DNA of 37,880 bases from contig CAMAVC010000029.1 in NCBI GenBank assembly GCA_945861585.1, positions 1 through 37,880 on the forward strand. The letters run 5' to 3'. Source of the stretch: Planctomicrobium piriforme (GTDB lineage: Bacteria; Planctomycetota; Planctomycetia; Pirellulales; UBA1268). Shown piece after piece: positions 23,531 through 30,394 of the stretch. The notes below the pieces were generated by a model. The model searched no databases, was not told where the DNA came from, and saw nothing but the letters and a program-made list of their open reading frames with translations. Position 1 is the first letter of the stretch. Every line of letters begins with the position of its first letter. Made by a program: the position numbers and the translations under genes.

Positions 23531-24664
23531 ATGATTCGTGCCGTAACACCGTCTCTCGACGCGATCCGCGAGAAGGTGGAGGCCGGAGAGCGGCTTGATG
23601 CGGCCGAGGCCGAATCGCTGTGGGACGAGCGGATCGACCTCCACGAACTCGGCGAACTCGCGAACCTCGTCCGCGAGCGGAAAAACGGCGACGTCGGCTA
23701 CTACAACATCAACACGCACCTGAACCCCACGAACGTGTGCGTCTACCGCTGCACGTTCTGCGCCTTCCGGGCCGACCTGCGCGACAAGCGTGGCTACGTG
23801 ATGAGCGACGAGCAGATTCTGGCCCGGGGTCGCGAGGCAGTGGAGTCGGGCTCCACCGAGATGCACATCGTGGGCGGCCTCCACCATCAGAAAGACTACG
23901 ACTGGTATCTGAACATCGTCCGGATCCTCCACGACGCCTACCCCACGCTCCATCTCAAGGCCTGGACGCCGGTCGAGATCAACTGGTTTTGTCACCTCAC
24001 GAAGCGGTCGATCCGCGACATCCTCGTGGAGATGAAAGAGGCCGGCTTGGGCAGCCTGCCCGGCGGCGGTGCCGAGATCTTCCATCCGGAGGTTCGCGAC
24101 AAGATCTGCGAGCACAAAGCCGACACGAAGGAGTGGTTCGCAGTCCACCGCACGGCCCACTCGCTCGGCCTGCGAAGCAACGCCACGATGCTCTACGGCC
24201 ACATCGAAAATGCGTTTCATCGCACCGACCATCTGCTCCGGCTGCGCGAGCTTCAGGACGAGACGGGCGGCTTCCAGACGTTCATCCCGCTGGCCTTCCA
24301 CCCTGAAAACACACGGCTCTCCCACATTGCGAAGCCGACGCCGGCGATGGACCTGCGCACGATGGCTGTCGCGCGGCTCGTGCTCGACAACTTCGACCAC
24401 ATGAAGGCCTACTGGATCATGCTCGGCATCGGCACGGCCCAGACGGCGCTGGCCTACGGCGCCGACGACATCGACGGCACGGTGCGGCACGAGCTCATCT
24501 ACCACGACGCCGGGGCGACCACGCCCGAGGTGCTCTCCGTGGAGTACATCCAGCGGCTGATCCGCGAGGCGGGCCGCGAACCCGTCGAGCGCGACACGCT
24601 CTACCACCGCGTGGAGCGAGACGGCACCGCATGGCGATCGGCCGAGGCCCTCACGGCCCGCTAG
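23531..24664 (+). CDS. mqnE: Aminofutalosine synthase (radical SAM)
   Basis: A 377-residue radical SAM enzyme of the futalosine menaquinone pathway. MqnE joins 3-[(1-carboxyvinyl)oxy]benzoate to the adenosyl radical to form aminofutalosine. The 4Fe-4S site is CVYRCTFC (C70, C74, C77). The text HIVGGLHHQKDYDWYLNIV, LPGGGAEIFHPEVRDKIC, RSNATMLYGHIEN and QTFIPLAFHPENTRL distinguishes MqnE from the related MqnC. The start at 23531 has GAGGA six bases upstream. It is a single gene here, but fits the ubiE-ubiX-ubiA-type operon 5 kb upstream. Its TAG stop lies in a CTAG shared with the convergent gene's stop. Confidence 0.94.
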   Translation: MIRAVTPSLDAIREKVEAGERLDAAEAESLWDERIDLHELGELANLVRERKNGDVGYYNINTHLNPTNVCVYRCTFCAFRADLRDKRGYVMSDEQILARGREAVESGSTEMHIVGGLHHQKDYDWYLNIVRILHDAYPTLHLKAWTPVEINWFCHLTKRSIRDILVEMKEAGLGSLPGGGAEIFHPEVRDKICEHKADTKEWFAVHRTAHSLGLRSNATMLYGHIENAFHRTDHLLRLRELQDETGGFQTFIPLAFHPENTRLSHIAKPTPAMDLRTMAVARLVLDNFDHMKAYWIMLGIGTAQTALAYGADDIDGTVRHELIYHDAGATTPEVLSVEYIQRLIREAGREPVERDTLYHRVERDGTAWRSAEALTAR

Positions 24665-27600
24665 CGTCGGCGCTTCCAGGCCATCCAGCCGGCGAGGCCG
24701 ACGCCCATGCTGGCCAGCGTGATCGTCCTCGGCTCGGGCACGACGACCACTTGGGTGTTGATCGTGAGGCTCCGAACCGACGTTGCACCGGCGAGGTTGC
24801 GATTGTCGGAGAAAGAGAGCGTAAACGCCTTGGAGAACGTCCCCTGGCCGCCCGGCGTGAACGATGCCGTGAACAGGCTGCTCGTGCCGCCGGCGGTCAG
24901 GTCGTTGAACGTCGAAAGGCCGGACGCGAAGCCGTCACCATCCGGCGTGAACGCGGTGAGGTCGAGGCCGGCCGTCAGCCCCGAACTGTACAGCAGGCTC
25001 GCGAGGTTCGTGAGCGAGTACGTGAGCGTCTGGGTGCCGGCAGACTCGTCCACGGAGCCGAAGTCGAGGTTCAGGGTAGTTTGCGCATAAGGATTTGTGA
25101 TCCCTACGCCCACGAAGCCCGGCAGGGCATGGTCGAGCACGGTGCCATACACGTTCACCGTCTGCGGGGAGAGCGCCTCGGCGCCCAGGCCGCTCGTACC
25201 CTGGCCGTCGGTGGCGAAGAGGATCTGGGCTGAGCCCGCCTGGTTGCCCACGGAGCCGGTGGCGAGGCCAACCGTTAGCGCCGCGGTATTCGTGGAGCCC
25301 GCGGCCAAGAGATTGAATGAACCGGAATTCGTGGTCACGCCGGATAGCGTGCCGAACGATGCGTTGAGGCTTTCGGAGAACCCGTCGTTCGGGGCCGAGT
25401 TCGTGACCGAAAGGGCCTGGATCCACGCCGAGGTCGAGCCCACGATCACGCTACCGAGGTTCACACTGCCCGACGTGGTCGCCGCGGCGGGGTTCCACAC
25501 AGTCACTGTCACACCCGAGATCGTGCCGGCGTTTGCGCTGGTGGCAAGGTTGACGTTCGTCGCGGACGTCACGGACGGATTGAACGTGAACGAGCCGCTG
25601 CCCACGGACGTAAACGCCACGTTGCCGCTGCTCGCACTGCCCGGGGCGAGCGTGCCGCTCGTACTCGAGAGCGTTCCCACGCCGCCCGAGAGGGCGAGGC
25701 CGGTATACGACATCGTGTCGGGATTCGTGAGCGCGGCCGTGCTGCTCGTCACGGTGGCCGTGATCGTGGAGGTGCCGCCGACACGGATCGCCGTAGCCGT
25801 GGCGGCCGCCGAGAGGTTGTATGTGGCCGACGGGGCGTAGTTGAGGATCAGGCTCGTGCTGCCACCGTTGGTCGAGAGCCAGAACCCGGCGTTCGTCGGC
25901 AGCGTGTTGACGTTGCCGAACGCCGTCGTCGAGTCGATCGTGAACTTGCTCTTGTCGAACCCGGTCATCGCCGGCGACGACGTGGCGATCGTGAAGGCCG
26001 TGCTGGTCGTCCCCACAAAGCCGGGCACGGCGCCGGCCGTGTTCGAGCCGGTGAGGCTCGTAACCAGGATCTTGAACGTGCTGCCGCTCGTGGCCGTGAC
26101 GTTGAGGGCGCTGCCCGACACCGCGAGCTGGTCATAGCCAATGCCGGCCGCGCCTGCCCAGGTGTTGATCTCCCAGGTGTATTGGCCGCCCTGGCCAAAC
26201 GTGAGGCCCTGGGAGAACGACTGGCTGCCTGGCGAGTTGCCCGGCGAGAGGATCGCACTCGAGCCAACCGTCACGGCCGTGCTGATCGCGCCGGTGCCGG
26301 AGAGCGTGCCCTGGGCGATCGTGAGCGGCTTATTGAGGGCCGTGGCGGAGTTGTATTTGAACTCGGCCGTGGCACCGTTGACCGTGATGCCACTCGACGA
26401 ATTGATGCTGCCGGCCGAGATCTGCAGTTGGCCTGCGGAGACAGTTGTCGTGCCCGTGTAGGTGTTAACGCCTGTAAGCGTCTGGGTGCCGGAGCCACCC
26501 TTCGTGAGGCCGCCAGAGCCGCTGATCACGCCGGCGAAGGTGGTGCTCGTGTTGTTGCCGCCCGTGGTCAGCACGCTGCTGGCGAGCGTGCCCGTGGTAA
26601 CGCTCCCGCCCGTCGAGCCGCCGCCGGCCAGCGACCCGATTGTCTGGCTGAAGCTGTTCAAGTCGAGTGTGACGCCGGACGTGTTGGCAAGCGACACAGC
26701 GGAGAGATTGCCGAAGGCCTGCCCCCCCGCTGCGGCTCCGGCTCGCAGCGTGCCCGCGGTGATGGACGTCGTGCCGGTGTAGGTGCTCGTGCCATTGAGA
26801 ATCTGGACTTGGCCGGCGCTGTTGATCACGAGCGAGATTTTGCGGGTCGGGCCATCCTTGATCACGCCATTGAACGTTCGGTTCGCCGTCAAGCCGCTGA
26901 ACGTGAGCGTGGAGTCAGTGGTGGCGCTGTTATTGGTGATGGAAAAACCTGCTGGCCCACCCATCCCTGGCAGGGTTTGGTTGAAGCCATTCATGTTAAG
27001 AAAGCCAGTCGCACCGTTATTTGGGCTAAAAAATACAGTTGTGACCAACGCGTCATTGACGCCGAGGCTGACGTTGCCACTGACTCCCTGCCAAGAAAAA
27101 TTCGTGTAACTGCTGCCCGCCGTGTTGAGCGTCCAGGCCCCGGGACCGTTAAAGTCGAGGCCACCATTCGGGATGTTCACGGCACCGTTCAAGACACCCG
27201 TTCCGGTTCCGCGGAGTGACGGACTGCCGGTAAAGCTCGTGCCAGTGAGCCCGCCAGAGATGGTAAACGTGCCCGATCCGTTGGCATTGATGGTCGGAAA
27301 CAGCGCGGCCGTTCCGGTGAAGGTGATCCCTCCGGAGAGCCCGCTATTGCCGCCACCGACGGCGGTGATGGTCGTGCGATCAGCGTCGATATCCATCCGG
27401 ATCGGATTGGCGACGGTGATGCCGGGATTGATGTTGAGAGTGCCGTTGCCAACGAGCGAGATCGTGCCTGAGCCCGCGGCATTGGCATGGTTGAGAGTGA
27501 GGCTGCCCCGCCCGAGCGTCAGGCCGCCCGTGAAGCTGTTGCTGCCGGAGAGCGTCGTGGTGTTCGAGCCCACCACCGTCAGCGACGAGGCGCCGCCGGC

Positions 27601-28599
27601 ATTGTCGCCGATCGCGCTCGAGATCGTGATGCCGTTGTTGGCGGCGTTGACGACCAGTTCCCTCGTGGAGCCAATCGTGATCGGATTGGTGCCGATCGTC
27701 CACACACCGGAACCCGCGTTCAGCAGGCCGTTGACCGAGAACGAGGTGGCTCCGGGGGCAGTGGTCGCGGCGCCGCCGGTGTAGCGGACCGTGTTGGCGG
27801 AAAAGTTCGCGGCGCCGATCGCGCCCGTACCGCTGGCGAGATCGTAGTTCACCGCTCCCGTGATGTCGGTCAGATTGGTCGCGTTCGCCGCCGCGGTGCC
27901 TGCCAGGCCGGTGATCGTGCCGGTGGTGTTGGTCGCGTATCGCGTGTTCGCACCGGTGCCGAAGAATGCCCACGGCCCGAGGATGCCGTTGACGGTGGGG
28001 GCGACGGTGGTGGACATCGCGAACACGCCGGTGCTCGCCTGGTTGAACGTGAGCGTGGCACCGGTCGCGCGAGTGAAAGTGGCCGCGGTGTTGTTGATGG
28101 TGAACGCATTCGCGGAGTTGTTGGTCCACGTCTGCCCGCCGGCTCCAAGAGAGACGAGCACGTTGTTGCCCGCCGAGCCGTCGCCGAGCCTGACCGCGCC
28201 GGCAGTGGACGACATGGTGATCCCGCCGATGCCGAGCGTGAGCGTGCGGGCCGTGCCGCCGGCCAGCAGCGTGGAGCTACCGGACGTATTGAACGTGAGC
28301 GACCGCGCGGCCTGGTTGGTGCTGCCGAGCGTGATCGTGGACGAGGCATTGTTGGCCGTCGTGATGTTGAAAATCACATCATCCGCGAGACCAGGCACGG
28401 CACTCGGATTGGGCGTGGTTGCCGCCGAACCGGTGGACCAGGCGGAGAGCGTGCTCCACGTGGCGGAGGTACCGTCCCAGTAGATCGTGGCCGCCCGCGC
28501 CTCATGAACGGCGAGCATGACGATCGCGGCCACGGCGGCACGAAGCACCGCGTGCGACCGACCGCCGACGTTCGATACCCATTCGCTGAACGAGCTCAT
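24661..28599 (-). CDS. Giant PEP-CTERM protein with autotransporter-type beta-strand repeats
   Basis: A 1312-residue exported surface protein. The signal peptide is residues 17-38 (AVLRAAVAAIVMLAVHEARA). It is followed by a Ser/Thr/Gly/Asn-rich beta-helical region with several autotransporter-associated beta-strand repeats, for example GGLTKGGSGTQTLTGVNTYT with TGTTTVSAGQLQI, and an earlier GDNAGGASSLTVVGSNTTTL. The C-terminal third has Ig-like choice-of-anchor text (LNLDFGSVDESAGTQTLTY). It ends with VVPEPRTITLASMGVGLAG and KRRR, a PEP-CTERM signal. It is probably displayed or secreted through exosortase; a role in adhesion or matrix is inferred. The ATG at 28599 is chosen; a GTG at 28620 is possible. 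A family B palindrome lies 69 bases upstream. Confidence 0.93.
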   Translation of the reverse strand: MSSFSEWVSNVGGRSHAVLRAAVAAIVMLAVHEARAATIYWDGTSATWSTLSAWSTGSAATTPNPSAVPGLADDVIFNITTANNASSTITLGSTNQAARSLTFNTSGSSTLLAGGTARTLTLGIGGITMSSTAGAVRLGDGSAGNNVLVSLGAGGQTWTNNSANAFTINNTAATFTRATGATLTFNQASTGVFAMSTTVAPTVNGILGPWAFFGTGANTRYATNTTGTITGLAGTAAANATNLTDITGAVNYDLASGTGAIGAANFSANTVRYTGGAATTAPGATSFSVNGLLNAGSGVWTIGTNPITIGSTRELVVNAANNGITISSAIGDNAGGASSLTVVGSNTTTLSGSNSFTGGLTLGRGSLTLNHANAAGSGTISLVGNGTLNINPGITVANPIRMDIDADRTTITAVGGGNSGLSGGITFTGTAALFPTINANGSGTFTISGGLTGTSFTGSPSLRGTGTGVLNGAVNIPNGGLDFNGPGAWTLNTAGSSYTNFSWQGVSGNVSLGVNDALVTTVFFSPNNGATGFLNMNGFNQTLPGMGGPAGFSITNNSATTDSTLTFSGLTANRTFNGVIKDGPTRKISLVINSAGQVQILNGTSTYTGTTSITAGTLRAGAAAGGQAFGNLSAVSLANTSGVTLDLNSFSQTIGSLAGGGSTGGSVTTGTLASSVLTTGGNNTSTTFAGVISGSGGLTKGGSGTQTLTGVNTYTGTTTVSAGQLQISAGSINSSSGITVNGATAEFKYNSATALNKPLTIAQGTLSGTGAISTAVTVGSSAILSPGNSPGSQSFSQGLTFGQGGQYTWEINTWAGAAGIGYDQLAVSGSALNVTATSGSTFKILVTSLTGSNTAGAVPGFVGTTSTAFTIATSSPAMTGFDKSKFTIDSTTAFGNVNTLPTNAGFWLSTNGGSTSLILNYAPSATYNLSAAATATAIRVGGTSTITATVTSSTAALTNPDTMSYTGLALSGGVGTLSSTSGTLAPGSASSGNVAFTSVGSGSFTFNPSVTSATNVNLATSANAGTISGVTVTVWNPAAATTSGSVNLGSVIVGSTSAWIQALSVTNSAPNDGFSESLNASFGTLSGVTTNSGSFNLLAAGSTNTAALTVGLATGSVGNQAGSAQILFATDGQGTSGLGAEALSPQTVNVYGTVLDHALPGFVGVGITNPYAQTTLNLDFGSVDESAGTQTLTYSLTNLASLLYSSGLTAGLDLTAFTPDGDGFASGLSTFNDLTAGGTSSLFTASFTPGGQGTFSKAFTLSFSDNRNLAGATSVRSLTINTQVVVVPEPRTITLASMGVGLAGWMAWKRRR

Positions 28600-28616
28600 G
28601 GTTCTGTTCCCACGAC

Positions 28617-28991
28617 TCACCTGACCCAGAATCTTTTTGAGACTAGGTCGCCGTTCGTGGGCCCGCTATTGTCGATTTCGACAATACGCCTGTTTTTAAG
28701 GGCTTTTTCGGACCCGCGGACCGGGCCTGGCGGATCACCGTGTGCTTGGAAGCCTCGTGCATCTCCGTCACCCGTCCAGATGCCCAGCATCCTGTAGGCA
28801 ACACTTCCGGCGGCCGCCCAACCGTCCGCCTCACCGATCAGGAATGTCTTCGAAGTGCCAGCGGTAAAGTCCCTGAAGGCCGCGGCCTTGGATTTCTGCA
28901 CGCTGCCGGCCGAAGCCCGCACCTGTTGATCAACGCTACTGCTCCAATTCGGCCTGTAGACGCCGTTGGCAAGATAGTTCACCTTGCTCGA
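28617..28991 (-). pseudogene. DUF1559 fragment lacking both ends
   Basis: From about 28991 the minus strand reads SSKVNYLANGVYRPNW, ASAGSVQKSKAAAFRDFTAG and TSKTFLIGEADG, then MLGIWTGDG. This aligns with the middle of the intact DUF1559 protein at 33.6-34.6 kb (SSKTNYVANGGYRQTW, SGPIRKSRGVSFKDITDG, SKTLLIGEAGG, MPGIWVGNG). The prepilin N-terminus and the C-terminal HPGGAN/DGSVRF block are absent. After about 28740 the frame runs on through unrelated sequence and one family B palindrome to a stop at 28617. It is a relic of about 80 codons, bracketed by family B copies at 28668-28685 and 29019-29036. Expression as a small protein cannot be excluded. Confidence 0.75.
28668..28685 (+). repeat. 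Family B palindrome, copy 1
   Basis: ATTGTCGATTTCGACAAT: perfect 8-bp arms around TT. It lies 69 bases upstream of the giant PEP-CTERM gene (minus strand) and at the trailing end of the DUF1559 fragment. The usual GGCC that precedes the other copies is CGCT here. Confidence 0.85.
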
Positions 28992-29018
28992 AACATCCGT
29001 GCCGCTCGCGCATCGGCC

Positions 29019-29036
29019 ATTGTCGATTTCGACGAT
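29019..29036 (+). repeat. Family B palindrome, copy 2
   Basis: The same 18 bases as copy 1 with one change (ACGAT for ACAAT), preceded by GGCC as in copies 3 and 4. It lies between the DUF1552 stop (29058) and the leading end of the DUF1559 fragment. Confidence 0.85.
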
Positions 29037-29057
29037 GTCCTCGGCACAAGCTGCCCA

Positions 29058-30356
29058 TCACACACGCACGAGCCCCTCGACGACGCCCGTGCTGTCGCCG
29101 AACGCCGCCACGTCGATGCCCGAGCCACGGAGCAACGTGAGCCACGCGTTGCACAGCGGCGTGCCCTTGGTCACCACGATGTTCTCCCCGAGCCGGAGTC
29201 CCGCGCCACGGCCGGCGACGAGCGTCGGGCAATTATCGAGGCTGTGGCCGGTGCGGATGTTGCTGCCGTAGACGACGGTCGTGTGGTCGAAGAGCGTGCT
29301 GCCGTCCGGCTCGCGGACCGCCTTGAGCCGGTCGAAGAGCCCTGCAAGTAGCTCGCTCTGGGCGAGATCGCGCCGCTCCGAGGCCTCCTGCTTCTCGCCC
29401 GCGTGGCCGTGGTAGTGGCTCATCGTATGGGCCTCGACCTTGATTCCGAGGCTCGCCACGAGCGTGCTCACCGGCTGACGGTAGGTGATGACCCGCGTGC
29501 TGTCGGTCTCGAGTGCGAGCGCGAGGATCTCGTACATCAGCCGGATCTCCTCCGCCCCGGCGAGCCCCGGCTTGGGTTCCGCGAGCCGTGGCTGCGGCCG
29601 CTCGACACCGAGCCACTTCGCATCGCGGGCGAGCTTCACCTCGAGATCCCGGATGCCGTCGTAGTATTCGCGGAGCTTTTCCCGGTCGGCCTTGCCCAGC
29701 CGGCGGCCGAGCTCATAGGCGTTTTCCCGGGCGTCGTCGAGTATGCTTTTGCGTTCGGCGAGGCGGGCCTTCTGCTCCGCGAGCGGCGTTGTGTCGCGGG
29801 CGAAGAGCTTGTGAAACGCCTCGACGGGATTTCGCGGCCCGCCCAGCGGCTTGCCGCGGGAGTCCCAGGAGAGCGACAGCCCCGGGCCGTGGCCCGAGCC
29901 GCCCGCCGCGTCGCCGCAGTCGAGGCAGAGCGAGTCGAACCGCGTGGCGGCTCCGAGCCGGCTCGCCGCCATCTGATCGACCGACGCCGTGTTGGAGAAG
30001 ATCTGCCCCGGCTGGCCGAATTCATTGGCACCGGTGAGCCAGAACGTGCTGCCGTAGTGGCCGTTGGCCGTGTGCCTATGCCAGAGCCCCTGCACGATCG
30101 AGAAGTCGGCCTTGTGCTTTTCGAGGGGCGCGAGGCCCGCCGGCAGCCGATAGTCGCGGCCGGGCTTCTTCGCGTCGGGATACCAGGAGTCGTTGGTCAC
30201 GCCCCAGCCGAATCCCAGGAACACCAGCCGCTTGGGCCGCGGCTGTTCGGCGGCGGCCGCGAACCGGCGGAACCCGAGCGATTCAAGCGCGGGCAGGGCG
30301 ATAAGCGATGTCGCGGTTTCGAGGAACCGACGCCGGTCGAGGGGGGGCTTCTTCAC
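29058..30356 (-). CDS. DUF1552 exported protein
   Basis: A 432-residue DUF1552 family protein of unknown function, regularly found beside DUF1592-type cytochrome-like genes in Planctomycetota. The N-terminus has a twin-arginine-like signal, DRRRFLETATSLIALPALES. Family text includes FLGFGWGVTNDSWYP, LTGANEFGQPGQIFSNTASV with DQMAA, SLCLDCGD, RVITYRQPVSTLV, HYHGHAGEK, and LFDHTTVVYGSNIRTGHSLD near the C-terminus. The fold resembles alkaline-phosphatase-like DUF1501 proteins. The GTG at 30356 is chosen because GGAG lies about ten bases upstream and it gives the usual N-terminus. A GTG at 30398 overlapping the upstream stop (GTGA) is the alternative. It is last in a four-gene operon. Confidence 0.9.
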   Translation of the reverse strand: MKKPPLDRRRFLETATSLIALPALESLGFRRFAAAAEQPRPKRLVFLGFGWGVTNDSWYPDAKKPGRDYRLPAGLAPLEKHKADFSIVQGLWHRHTANGHYGSTFWLTGANEFGQPGQIFSNTASVDQMAASRLGAATRFDSLCLDCGDAAGGSGHGPGLSLSWDSRGKPLGGPRNPVEAFHKLFARDTTPLAEQKARLAERKSILDDARENAYELGRRLGKADREKLREYYDGIRDLEVKLARDAKWLGVERPQPRLAEPKPGLAGAEEIRLMYEILALALETDSTRVITYRQPVSTLVASLGIKVEAHTMSHYHGHAGEKQEASERRDLAQSELLAGLFDRLKAVREPDGSTLFDHTTVVYGSNIRTGHSLDNCPTLVAGRGAGLRLGENIVVTKGTPLCNAWLTLLRGSGIDVAAFGDSTGVVEGLVRV

Positions 30357-30394
30357 GGTGAAACGTCTCCGGGTGATGATGACTCGGCCGGCCG

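Noticed and set aside
25841..28483. Several plus-strand open frames over the giant PEP-CTERM gene
   Set aside because: They are Val/Pro/Ala-rich antisense images of a Thr/Ser/Gly-rich repeat protein. The minus-strand frame has a signal peptide, repeats and a sorting signal.
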